This document shows, in pieces, positions 32,925 to 41,672 of a stretch of DNA of 64,000 nt. The DNA lies in NCBI RefSeq assembly GCF_011753055.1, contig NZ_VWWJ01000023.1, forward strand, positions 1 to 64,000, given 5' to 3'. The position numbers and the translations under genes were made by a program. How positions within the stretch are numbered: the first letter of the stretch is position 1; every line of letters begins with the position of its first letter. The notes below the pieces were generated by a model. That model did not search any database and was not told the DNA's origin. It saw only the letters and a list, made by a program, of their open reading frames with translations. The DNA is from Burkholderia sp. Ax-1719. GTDB taxonomy: Bacteria; Pseudomonadota; Gammaproteobacteria; Burkholderiales; Burkholderiaceae.

Positions 32925-35576
32925 ATGGAACGCATCCAGGAGTCCCGCCTGATGAACCCGGAAAATTCCGCCGATCAGGGCGAAGGCCGCACGAGCGTGG
33001 GCAACTTCACGCTGGTCGCGCCGCTCACCGGCCCGGTCGTGCCGCTTTCGGCAGTGCCCGATCCGGTGTTTTCGGAAGGCATGTTCGGCGACGGCATCGG
33101 TATCGATCCGCTCGCGGGCAAACTGCTCTCGCCTTGCGACGGCACCGTCATGCACCTTGCGCGCACCGGCCACGCCGTCACGCTTGAGACCGCCGAGGGC
33201 GCACAGGTGCTCGTGCACATCGGCATCGATACGGTCGAACTGAATGGCAAGGGTTTTTCGCCCAAGGTCGAGCAGGGCGCAAAGGTGCGTCGCGGCGACC
33301 TGCTGATCGAATTCGATCTCGATGTCGTGGCGTGCGAGGCGCCGAGCCTCGTTTCGGTGATCGCGGTGGCGAACTCCGATGCGTTCGAAGTGATCCAGCG
33401 CGCCGGCGCGGGCAACGTCGAGGCGGGCAAGACGCCGCTGCTGGTGCTGCGCGCGCGTGAAGGCGCGGCCCACACGGTGGGGGCGGCTGGCAGCGCGAAT
33501 CTGGTGATGGATGAAGTGCGCCGCAGCGTGAAGCTCACGCATGCGGGCGGTCTGCATGCACGCCCCGCCGCGCGGGCGCGCGAAGCGGTGCGCGGCATCG
33601 AGGCGCGCGTGGAAGTGCGCTTCGGCGAGCGCAAGGCGGCGATCGAAAGCGTGGTCGGCCTGCTGGCGCTGGGGGCGGGCGAGGGCGCGACCATCGAACT
33701 CGTCGGCATGGGACGCGAGGCGCAGAAGGCCGTGGATGCGGTCGCCAATGAACTGCAGCGCGAAGCGCCCGGTGAGGGTCACGAAGCGCCCGCGCGCGCG
33801 TTGTCGCCTGCGCCGGTGGCTGCGCCTGCGACGGCTGCAAGTGCACCCGCTGCTGCGAACGCCCCGCAGGGCACGCTTTCGGGCGTGTGCGCAGCGCCTG
33901 GCGTGGCAGTCGGCAAACTGGTGCGCTGGGACGATGCCGAAATCGCGCCGGTGGAACTCGCGAGCGGCCCTTCGGCAGCGGAAAGCCGTCTGCTCGACAA
34001 GGCGGTCGCAGCCGTCGATGCGGAACTCGATACGTCAGTGCGGGCGGCGTCGCAGCGCGGTGCGATCGGCGAAGCGGGCATCTTCCAGATGCATCGCGTG
34101 CTGCTCGAAGATCCGACGCTGATCGACGCGGCGCGCGACCTCATCAGCCTTGGCAAGAGCGCCGGCTTTGCGTGGCGCGAGTCGATCCGTGCGCAGATTG
34201 CCGTGCTCGGCAAGGTTGACGATCCGCTGCTTGCGGAGCGCGCCGCCGATCTGCGCGATCTCGAAAAGCGCGTGCTGCGTGCGCTCGCGCTCACCAGTGG
34301 CGCCGCCAACAGCGCGCCGCGCGAACTGCCCGACGAAGCCGTGCTGGCCGCCGACGAATTCACGCCGTCCGACCTCGCCACGCTCGATCGCAAGCGCGTC
34401 ACCGCGCTCGTGATGGCGCGCGGCGGTGCGACCTCGCACGCCGCGATCATTGCGCGCCAGGCCGGTATTCCGGCGATCGTCGCGCTCGGCGATTCGCTGC
34501 ACAAGATTGCCGAAGGCACGGAAGTGGTGGTGGACGCAGGCGCGGGCCGCCTGTTGCATGCGCCCAGCGCGCAGGACATCGAACGCGCGCGCGCCGAAAA
34601 GCAGCGCCTCGCTGGCGTGCGTGAAGCGAACCGTCTGACCTCGCAACAGGCCGCTGCCACGCGTGACGGCCACGCCATCGAAGTCGCCGCGAATATCGCG
34701 ACGCTCGACGATGCGCGCACTGCGGTCGAGAACGGCGCGGACGCCGTCGGCCTGCTGCGCACCGAACTGATGTTCATCCACCGTCAGGCCGCACCGACGG
34801 TCGAAGAGCACCGTCAAAGCTATCAGGCGATTGCCGAGGCGCTGGATGGCCGCACGGCGATCATCCGTACGCTCGACGTGGGCGCGGACAAGGAAGTCGA
34901 TTACCTCACGCTGCCGCCCGAGCCGAATCCCGCGCTGGGTCTGCGTGGCATCCGCCTTGCGCAGGTGCGTCCGGATCTGCTCGACGACCAGTTGCGCGGC
35001 CTGCTCGCGGTCGAACCGTTGAGCGCGATCCGCATCCTGCTGCCGATGGTCACCGACGTCGGCGAACTGATCCGCCTGCGCGAGCGCATCGATCTGTTCG
35101 CGAAAGAAGCGGGCCGCACGGGCCGCGTCGAAGTGGGTGTGATGATCGAGGTACCGTCTGCCGCGCTGCTGGCGGATCAACTTGCGCGCCACGCCGATTT
35201 CCTTTCGGTGGGCACCAACGATCTCACGCAGTACACGCTGGCGATGGACCGCTGCCAGCCCGATCTCGCCGCTCAGGCGGATGGCCTGCATCCGGCCGTG
35301 CTGCGCCTGATCGCCGTGGCAGTGGAAGGTGCGAGCAAGCATGGCAAATGGGTGGGCGTGTGCGGTGCGCTGGCGGGCGATCCGCTTGCGGTGCCGCTGC
35401 TCGTGGGCCTGGGCATCACCGAGCTTTCGGTGGATCCGGTTTCCGTGCCGTCGATCAAGGCGCGTGTGCGCAATCTCGACTACAACCAGTGCCGCGAGCG
35501 AGTGTTCGACATTCTCGCGCTTGAGTCGGCGCAAGCCGTGCGCGCTGCGAGCCGCGCGCACTGGCCGCTCGATTGA
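32925..35576 (+). CDS. Fused PTS EIIA(Glc)-HPr-enzyme I protein
   Basis: Three phosphorelay domains in 883 residues. The N-terminal EIIA-Glc-like domain (about 28-165) has its histidine near 98 in VLVHIGIDTVEL. The HPr domain (about 202-285) has its histidine near 211 in GLHARPAARAREAV. After an Ala-rich linker, the enzyme I domain (about 320-883) has its active histidine near 505 in GGATSHAAIIARQAGIPA, and the barrel motifs VGLLRTELMF and FLSVGTNDLTQYTLAMDR. All three sites are intact, so one protein can carry phosphate from PEP to the EIIB of the downstream permease. An ATG at 32952 with AGGAG 9 nt upstream is an alternative start. Confidence 0.92.
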   Translation: MERIQESRLMNPENSADQGEGRTSVGNFTLVAPLTGPVVPLSAVPDPVFSEGMFGDGIGIDPLAGKLLSPCDGTVMHLARTGHAVTLETAEGAQVLVHIGIDTVELNGKGFSPKVEQGAKVRRGDLLIEFDLDVVACEAPSLVSVIAVANSDAFEVIQRAGAGNVEAGKTPLLVLRAREGAAHTVGAAGSANLVMDEVRRSVKLTHAGGLHARPAARAREAVRGIEARVEVRFGERKAAIESVVGLLALGAGEGATIELVGMGREAQKAVDAVANELQREAPGEGHEAPARALSPAPVAAPATAASAPAAANAPQGTLSGVCAAPGVAVGKLVRWDDAEIAPVELASGPSAAESRLLDKAVAAVDAELDTSVRAASQRGAIGEAGIFQMHRVLLEDPTLIDAARDLISLGKSAGFAWRESIRAQIAVLGKVDDPLLAERAADLRDLEKRVLRALALTSGAANSAPRELPDEAVLAADEFTPSDLATLDRKRVTALVMARGGATSHAAIIARQAGIPAIVALGDSLHKIAEGTEVVVDAGAGRLLHAPSAQDIERARAEKQRLAGVREANRLTSQQAAATRDGHAIEVAANIATLDDARTAVENGADAVGLLRTELMFIHRQAAPTVEEHRQSYQAIAEALDGRTAIIRTLDVGADKEVDYLTLPPEPNPALGLRGIRLAQVRPDLLDDQLRGLLAVEPLSAIRILLPMVTDVGELIRLRERIDLFAKEAGRTGRVEVGVMIEVPSAALLADQLARHADFLSVGTNDLTQYTLAMDRCQPDLAAQADGLHPAVLRLIAVAVEGASKHGKWVGVCGALAGDPLAVPLLVGLGITELSVDPVSVPSIKARVRNLDYNQCRERVFDILALESAQAVRAASRAHWPLD

Positions 35577-35698
35577 GCACAACCGATCGTTAAATATCCT
35601 CATTAAAAGTCGTCAACACGCCGGCGTGCGCAGCGATCGTGCGCCGGTTTCTCTCACCTTAATACGTCACGCTAGAGACAGGGACTGGAGGCAGTTCG

Positions 35699-37462
35699 AT
35701 GGATGGCAATCCGTTTCTTAAAATTCAGAGCCTCGGCCGCGCGCTGATGCTCCCGATCGCAGTGCTGCCCGTTGCGGGCATTCTGCTGCGCTTCGGCCAG
35801 AGCGACATGCTCAATATCAAGATCATCGCCGATGCGGGTGGCGCGATCTTCGACAACCTTCCGCTGCTGTTCGCGATCGGCATTGCCGTGGGTTTCGCGA
35901 AGGACAACAACGGTGTGGCGGCGCTCGCGGGCGCGCTCGGCTATCTGGTCGAAATCGCCGTGATGAAGGACATCAACGACAAGCTCAACATGGGCGTGCT
36001 GTCGGGCGTGGTGGCCGGCGTGGTGGCGGGGATGCTGTACAACCGCTTCAAGGACATCAAGCTGCCCGAGTTCCTCGCGTTCTTCGGCGGCAAGCGTTTC
36101 GTGCCGATCATCACCGGGCTCGTGTGTCTGTTGCTCGGGGTGATATTCGGCTACGCGTGGGGACCCGTGCAGGCCGTGATCGATTCGGCCGGCCATTGGC
36201 TCACCACGGCGGGCGCGATCGGCACCTTCGTCTATGGTCTGCTGAACCGTCTGCTGCTCGTGACGGGCCTGCATCACATCCTCAACTCGCTCGTGTGGTT
36301 CGTGTTCGGCACCTTCACGCCCGCAGGCGGCGCGCCGGTGACGGGCGATCTGCACCGCTTCTTCGCGGGCGACCCCACCGCGGGTGGCTTCATGGCCGGC
36401 TTCTTCCCGGTGATGATGTTCGGCCTGCCCGCCGCGTGTCTGGCGATGCTGCACGAAGCGCCGAAGGAAAAGCGCGCGATGGTGGGCGGCCTGCTGTTGT
36501 CGATGGCGCTCACGTCCTTCCTCACGGGCGTGACCGAGCCGATCGAATTCACCTTCATGTTCCTCGCGCCGGTGCTGTATGGCATCCACGCGGTGCTCAC
36601 GGGCCTGTCGCTGGCGATCTGCTCGCTGCTGAATATCAAGCTCGGCTTCACGTTCTCGGCGGGGGCGATCGACTACTTCCTGAATTACGGTCTGTCGACG
36701 CACGGCTGGGAAGCGATTCCGCTGGGTCTGGTCTACGCGGTCGTGTACTACGGGCTGTTCCGCTTCTTTATCCGTCGCTTCAATCTGCCGACGCCGGGCC
36801 GTGAAGCTTCGGCGGGCGACACGGAAATCGCTTCGACGATGTCGGGCGTGGCGGTGGCCGGTGCGGCAACGGCGACGCGCGCGACGCGTTATATCGATGC
36901 GCTTGGCGGCGCGGCCAATCTCAAGGTGGTCGATGCCTGCACGACGCGTCTGCGTCTGAACGTGGTGGATCCGGCGCATGTCTCGGAACCGGCGCTCAAG
37001 GCGATTGGCGCGCGCGGCGTGCTCAAGCGCGGCGGGGAAAGCGTGCAGGTCATCATCGGGCCGGAAGCGGACATCATCGCCGACGAAATCCGTCGCGAGA
37101 TGGCGAGTGGTCGTCCGGCTGCGGCTGCTGCTGCTGCGCCGGTCGCTCAGTCGGCGGCTGCCCAGCCGGCTGTCGCAAGCACGGCGGCATCTGCGGCATC
37201 TGCGGCAACGGCAGGCGAAAGCGGCCCGCTCGACCCCGATCCTTCGCGCTGGCTCTCCGTGCTGGGCGGTTCGGCGAACATCGTCTCGCTCGACGCCGTT
37301 GCCGCCACGCGCCTGCGCGTGATCGTGCGCGATCCGTCGGCGGTCGATCGTGCGCGTCTGGGCTCGCTGGATGTGGTGTGGGTGGCAACCGACACGCTGC
37401 ATATCGTCGTCGGCAGCGCCGCACAGCGCTACGCCGATACGCTCTCGCTGCAGTCCGCTTGA
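35699..37462 (+). CDS. nagE: PTS N-acetylglucosamine permease EIICB with extra EIIB-like domain
   Basis: Membrane permease that takes up and phosphorylates GlcNAc. 587 residues. The EIIC part (about 1-365) has many helices and the GlcNAc/glucose-family segments GLHHILNSLVWFVFGTFT and FLTGVTEPIEFTFMFLAP. A first EIIB domain (about 395-470) has the phosphocysteine at 414 in VVDACTTRLRLNVV. A second EIIB-like domain (about 518-580) repeats the pattern but has Val at the Cys position (DAVAATRLRVIV). The protein lacks an EIIA, which is supplied by the fused protein just upstream. A strong terminator follows. Confidence 0.92.
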   Translation: MDGNPFLKIQSLGRALMLPIAVLPVAGILLRFGQSDMLNIKIIADAGGAIFDNLPLLFAIGIAVGFAKDNNGVAALAGALGYLVEIAVMKDINDKLNMGVLSGVVAGVVAGMLYNRFKDIKLPEFLAFFGGKRFVPIITGLVCLLLGVIFGYAWGPVQAVIDSAGHWLTTAGAIGTFVYGLLNRLLLVTGLHHILNSLVWFVFGTFTPAGGAPVTGDLHRFFAGDPTAGGFMAGFFPVMMFGLPAACLAMLHEAPKEKRAMVGGLLLSMALTSFLTGVTEPIEFTFMFLAPVLYGIHAVLTGLSLAICSLLNIKLGFTFSAGAIDYFLNYGLSTHGWEAIPLGLVYAVVYYGLFRFFIRRFNLPTPGREASAGDTEIASTMSGVAVAGAATATRATRYIDALGGAANLKVVDACTTRLRLNVVDPAHVSEPALKAIGARGVLKRGGESVQVIIGPEADIIADEIRREMASGRPAAAAAAAPVAQSAAAQPAVASTAASAASAATAGESGPLDPDPSRWLSVLGGSANIVSLDAVAATRLRVIVRDPSAVDRARLGSLDVVWVATDTLHIVVGSAAQRYADTLSLQSA

Positions 37463-37491
37463 GCGCATCTGCCTTTCGTCTGCCAGAAACG

Positions 37492-37521
37492 AAAAAACCG
37501 GCCTTCGGGCCGGTTTTTTTT
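37492..37521 (+). terminator. Terminator of the nag operon
   Basis: AAAAAACCGGCC TTCG GGCCGGTTTTTTTT. A textbook hairpin with UUCG tetraloop and eight Ts, 29 nt past the nagE stop codon. Confidence 0.95.
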
Positions 37522-37690
37522 ATGCAATCGGAGTTCTCTGAGTTCCTGCGATATTGCGAATCAGCTTGGGTGTCGCGCAAGAAACGCTGTTTTGGCCGAC
37601 CGAATACGCGCGGTCTCTCCCTAGAATTCTTCCCTTTATTCGCGCGGTAACACCCGTCGCCGTGGCGGCGAGTGCGAAGCAAGGGGCAAC

Positions 37691-38266
37691 ATGAACGCCA
37701 GTCAATTCCAGTGGGCCGTGGTCGTTTTCGGCATGATTCTCGGCCTGAGCGTCACGCGCATTCTCACCAGCGTCGTCGCTGCGTTTCGCTCGCGGCACAA
37801 CACCCGGCCCGACTGGGTGCCGCTCGTCTGGGCCGCGTGCGTCTTCCTGCTGCAACTCGAACTCTGGTGGGCAATCGCCGACCTGCGCAGCATCATCAAG
37901 GACTGGACCTTCAACCTGTTCCTGCTATTCACGTTTTCGCCGCTGCTGCTGTTCTTCGCTGCGGCGCTCGTGTTGCCGTTGCACGAAGCCAACGTCAGCG
38001 AGTGTCAGATCGACCTTTTTCGACGCAACGGCCGCTGGGCGCTGATTGTAATCAGCGTCTACTATCTGCAGTCCTTGCTGCAAACCGTGTACTTCTGGCG
38101 GGAGTCGCCGGAAAGCTTCTGGATGGCGATCAACGTCGCGCTGATTGTCCTGCCGCTCATCGCTTTCTTCGCCCGGCGACGCCTGTGCGCCATCGCAACG
38201 CTGCTGAGTTTCGCGCTCACGCTTTGTTTCGTGTTCGTCGATGTCGCGATTCCGCCGCCTGCGTGA
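37691..38266 (+). CDS. Integral membrane protein of unknown function
   Basis: 191 residues, preceded by AAGGGG 6 nt before the ATG. It has five or six predicted membrane segments, including FQWAVVVFGMILGLSVTRIL (2-25), VPLVWAACVFLLQLELWW, FNLFLLFTFSPLLLFFAAALV and the last at the C-terminus. A conserved-looking feature is the acidic Glu in LQLELWW inside a membrane segment. I do not recognise a family. It ends 8 nt from the stop codon of cydB, which runs the other way, with no terminator between. Confidence 0.75.
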   Translation: MNASQFQWAVVVFGMILGLSVTRILTSVVAAFRSRHNTRPDWVPLVWAACVFLLQLELWWAIADLRSIIKDWTFNLFLLFTFSPLLLFFAAALVLPLHEANVSECQIDLFRRNGRWALIVISVYYLQSLLQTVYFWRESPESFWMAINVALIVLPLIAFFARRRLCAIATLLSFALTLCFVFVDVAIPPPA

Positions 38267-38274
38267 GTACGCGG

Positions 38275-39411
38275 TCAGTACAACGAATTGCGTTTGTCCT
38301 CGACCGCTTCCACCGTCACCTTGCCGCGCATGATGCGGTACGCCCATGTCGTATAGGCGAGCACGATTGGCAGGAAGATGACGACGGCGACCAGCATGAT
38401 TTCGAGCGTCATCTTGCTGGAGGTGGCGTCCCACACCGTCAGGCTGGAACGCGGGTCGAGCGACGACGGCATGATGAACGGAAACATTGAAAATCCCGCC
38501 GTCAGAATCACGCCGATAATCAACAACGAGGTGCCGAAAAACGCGGTCTTTTCCAGCCGCGACCCAGCCACCGCGAACGCCAGCACGCCGCCGGCAATGC
38601 CGACAATCGGCGCGATCATCATCCACGGATACTGCACGTAATTGCCGATCCACAGGCCCACGCCCGGCTCGACGCTCTTGAGCAGCGGATTGGCGACGGC
38701 GTCGTAGGGCGCGGGATTGGTGATCGCGAAGCCGCCGATCAGCGTCGCCACCAGCGCGCCCGCCACGATGAAGAGCACGACCGCCACGCCCGCCGTGAGT
38801 CGCAGCGCCTTCGAGGCGCGCGCGGCCACGATGCCGTCGCTTTTCAGTTTGACGAACGCCGCGCCGTGCGCGGTGAGCATCGACAGACTCACGAGGCCGC
38901 AGATCAGCGCGAAGGGATTGAGCAGCGCCCAGAAGCTGCCGTAGTAGGTCACGCGTAGATCGCTGTCGTACTGGAACGGCACGCCCTGCAGCAGATTGCC
39001 GAACGCCACGCCAAACACCAGCGCGGGCACGAAGCCGCCGATAAAGAGCGCCCAGTCCCATGCGCCGCGCCATGTCGGATTGTCGCGTTTGCCGCGATAG
39101 TCGAATCCCACGGGCCGGAAGAACAGCGCGAACAGCACCAGCAACATCGCGAAGTAAAAGCCCGAGAACGACGCCGCATACACGAGCGGCCAGGCGGCGA
39201 ACATCGCGCCGCCCGCCGTGATGAGCCAGACCTGATTGCCTTCCCACGTCGCGCCGACGGTATTGATGACGATGCGGCGCTCGGCATCGGTCTTGCCGAT
39301 GAAGGGCAGCAGCACGGCCGCGCCCATGTCGAAGCCGTCGGTGAGCGAGAAGCCGATCAACAGCCCGCCGATCAGCACCCACCAGATCACTTTGAGCGTT
39401 GCGTAGTCCAT
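38275..39411 (-). CDS. cydB: Cytochrome bd ubiquinol oxidase subunit II
   Basis: Second large subunit of the high-affinity quinol oxidase. 378 residues with eight predicted helices. Signatures are WWVLIGGLLIGFSLTDGFDMGAAVLLP at the N-terminus in segments, NTVGATWEGNQVWLITAGGA, and YTTWAYRIMRGKVTVEAV near the end. It follows cydA on the same strand with a 60-nt gap. Confidence 0.95.
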   Translation of the reverse strand: MDYATLKVIWWVLIGGLLIGFSLTDGFDMGAAVLLPFIGKTDAERRIVINTVGATWEGNQVWLITAGGAMFAAWPLVYAASFSGFYFAMLLVLFALFFRPVGFDYRGKRDNPTWRGAWDWALFIGGFVPALVFGVAFGNLLQGVPFQYDSDLRVTYYGSFWALLNPFALICGLVSLSMLTAHGAAFVKLKSDGIVAARASKALRLTAGVAVVLFIVAGALVATLIGGFAITNPAPYDAVANPLLKSVEPGVGLWIGNYVQYPWMMIAPIVGIAGGVLAFAVAGSRLEKTAFFGTSLLIIGVILTAGFSMFPFIMPSSLDPRSSLTVWDATSSKMTLEIMLVAVVIFLPIVLAYTTWAYRIMRGKVTVEAVEDKRNSLY

Positions 39412-39471
39412 GGTGCGGTTCCTTGCCGTGGGTCTTTGCTGGGTTTCTGCCGGGTCTCTGTAGCGCGCGAG

Positions 39472-41058
39472 TCAGGCGACGCGGTTGCCGCTCGTCACCG
39501 TCGCTGTCTGCTCGTGGAAATAGCGGCCCGTATGCAGCGCGGACGGCCCGAGGCGCGCGTACTTGAACATCAGCGTGATCTCGATGATGAAGAGCGCCGT
39601 GTAGAAAATGACGAAGCCCGCGATGCTCAGCATGACGTCGCCGGGCGCGAGGCTCGACGCGGAGAGGTGGGTCGGAAGCACCTCGGCGATGGTCCACGGC
39701 TGGCGGCCCACCTCAGCAACGACCCAGCCGAATTCGGCGGCCAGCCACGGCAGCGGAATGGCCCATACGACCCAGCGCAGGAACCAGCGACGGTTGTCCT
39801 GCAGCAGCGAGCGCTGCGCGCAGAACCAGAACGCCAGCACGAAGGTCAGCAGGAACAGCATGCCCAGCCCCACCATCACGCGGAACGACCAGAACACGGG
39901 CGCGACGGGGGGAATCGAGTGCTTTGCGGCGGCCTTGATCTGCTCGGGCGTGGCGTCCACGACCCGGGGGGCGAACTGCTTCACGAGCAGGCCGTAGCCG
40001 AGGTCCGCCTTGTGCGCTTCGAAGACGGCGCGGGTGTCGTCGTCGGCATCGCCCTGTTTCATCTTTTGCAGCGCGGCGTAGGCCAGCATGCCGTTCTGGA
40101 TGCGCACCTCGGCGCGGCCCATCAGATCGCGCAGGCCGATGACGGGCTCGTCGATCGAGCGCGTCGCGATGATGCCCATGAGATACGGAATGCGGATCGC
40201 GTAGTCGGTGCGCTCCTCCTGCTGGTTAGGGATGCCGAATAGTGTGAAAGGCGCGGGGGCGGGCGCGGTATCCCATTCGGCTTCGATGGCGGCGAGCTTG
40301 ATCTGCTGCACTTCGCCGGTGCGATAGCCCGATTCGTCGCCCAGCACGATCACGCAAAGCGTGGACGCCAGGCCGAAGCCTGCGGCGATGGCAAACGAGC
40401 GCAGGGCGAATTCGGTGTCGCGGCGGCGCAGGATGTACCACGAAGAAATGCCGAGCACGAACATCGACGCCGTCACATAACCCGCCGACACCGTGTGCAC
40501 GAACTTCACCTGCGCGACCGGATTGAAGATCACCTGGAACAGGCTCGTCAGCTCCATGCGCATGGTTTCGTAGTTGAACGACGCGCCGACGGGATTCTGC
40601 ATCCATCCATTGGCGATCAAAATCCACAGCGCTGACAGATTCGAGCCGAGCGCGACGAAGAACGTGGTGATCAGATGGCCGCCCTTCGTCATGCGGTTCC
40701 AGCCGAAGAAGAAAAGCCCCACGAAGGTCGATTCGAGGAAGAAGGCCGCGAGTCCTTCCACGGCGAGCGGCACGCCGAAAATATCGCCAACGTAGTGCGA
40801 GTAGTACGACCAGTTGGTGCCGAACTGGAACTCCATCGTCAGGCCCGTGGTGACGCCCATCACGAAGTTGATCGCGAAGAGCTTGCCCCAGAACTGCGTC
40901 ATGTCCTTGTAGATCGGTTTGCCGGTCATCACGTAGACCGACTCCATGATGACGAGCAGCCACGACAGCCCGAGCGTGAGCGGCACAAACAGAAAGTGAT
41001 ACAGCGCCGTGACGCCGAACTGCAGGCGCGACAGATCGACGGTTTCGCTAATGGGCAT
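39472..41058 (-). CDS. cydA: Cytochrome bd ubiquinol oxidase subunit I
   Basis: Catalytic subunit binding hemes b558, b595 and d, reducing oxygen with ubiquinol. 528 residues. Heme-ligand and quinol-loop landmarks are LQFGVTALYHFLFVPLTLGL at the N-terminus, GRQPWTIAEVLPTHLS and GLWVLIANGWMQNPVG-type segment (WILIANGWMQNPVGA). The start overlaps the 3' end of cydP by 11 nt, so translation is likely coupled. Confidence 0.96.
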   Translation of the reverse strand: MPISETVDLSRLQFGVTALYHFLFVPLTLGLSWLLVIMESVYVMTGKPIYKDMTQFWGKLFAINFVMGVTTGLTMEFQFGTNWSYYSHYVGDIFGVPLAVEGLAAFFLESTFVGLFFFGWNRMTKGGHLITTFFVALGSNLSALWILIANGWMQNPVGASFNYETMRMELTSLFQVIFNPVAQVKFVHTVSAGYVTASMFVLGISSWYILRRRDTEFALRSFAIAAGFGLASTLCVIVLGDESGYRTGEVQQIKLAAIEAEWDTAPAPAPFTLFGIPNQQEERTDYAIRIPYLMGIIATRSIDEPVIGLRDLMGRAEVRIQNGMLAYAALQKMKQGDADDDTRAVFEAHKADLGYGLLVKQFAPRVVDATPEQIKAAAKHSIPPVAPVFWSFRVMVGLGMLFLLTFVLAFWFCAQRSLLQDNRRWFLRWVVWAIPLPWLAAEFGWVVAEVGRQPWTIAEVLPTHLSASSLAPGDVMLSIAGFVIFYTALFIIEITLMFKYARLGPSALHTGRYFHEQTATVTSGNRVA

Positions 41059-41317
41059 GGTGGTCCCCTTGATTCACTTTCGGCGCAGTCGTTTCGGGCA
41101 CGGAAAGAATCGCCCGCGCGACGTCCGCGGGCCGCATGGACATGTTTTCGGCTTGCGGATGATTGAAGAATGCGTACTTCAGCGCCATCAGCAGCACGAG
41201 CTTGATGACGAGGACGAGCACGATGTCGCGCGCGAAAGTCGGGCCGCGCACCCAGCGGCGCATGCGCGAACGCAAGTGAGGAGGCGCGTGTGCAGGCTGT
41301 CCGGAAGTGGAAATCAT
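41048..41317 (-). CDS. cydP: Cytochrome bd small subunit CydP-like
   Basis: 89-residue protein with one membrane helix (IVLVLVIKLVLLMALKYAFF) and a His-rich end (NQGDHHAH). The ATG at 41317 is preceded by AAGGAG; the longer open frame has no support. Its place directly upstream of cydA, overlapping it by 11 nt, and its features match the putative small bd-oxidase subunit called CydP in beta-proteobacteria. The function in assembly is from family knowledge. Confidence 0.8.
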   Translation of the reverse strand: MISTSGQPAHAPPHLRSRMRRWVRGPTFARDIVLVLVIKLVLLMALKYAFFNHPQAENMSMRPADVARAILSVPETTAPKVNQGDHHAH

Positions 41318-41601
41318 GGCGACGAGGCGGCTCCTTGCTGGTCCGTGGTCGTGTTTCCGTGGATGCGACGGCAAATTCCGCCACACCCGTTGCTCCCTTT
41401 AATCAGGCACTATTTTGATAATTATTTTGCAGTACGAAGGCATCGCAACCCTATTGTTATAGGTCAGATTTACAGGGTCGAATGCCAGGAAATGTGTCGA
41501 TTCCCCCGATCGCTTTCCCGTAGCAGCGCGGCAGACGGGCGATATCGGGGTAGGACTTATCTTATGAGGGAACGGAAATGAGCGACGCGAATGTGCGCGC
41601 T

Positions 41602-41636
41602 AAAAGAAAAAGCCCCGCTTGTAAGAGCGGGGCTTT
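41602..41636 (-). terminator. Terminator of rpoH
   Basis: Stem AGCCCCGCT (41611-41619)/AGCGGGGCT (41626-41634). On the minus strand it is followed by a T-rich tract (complement of AAAAGAAAAA at 41602-41611), so it ends the rpoH transcript. Confidence 0.85.
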
Positions 41637-41672
41637 CGGGGCATGGCTTAGCCGATCGGCGATCAGGCGCGA

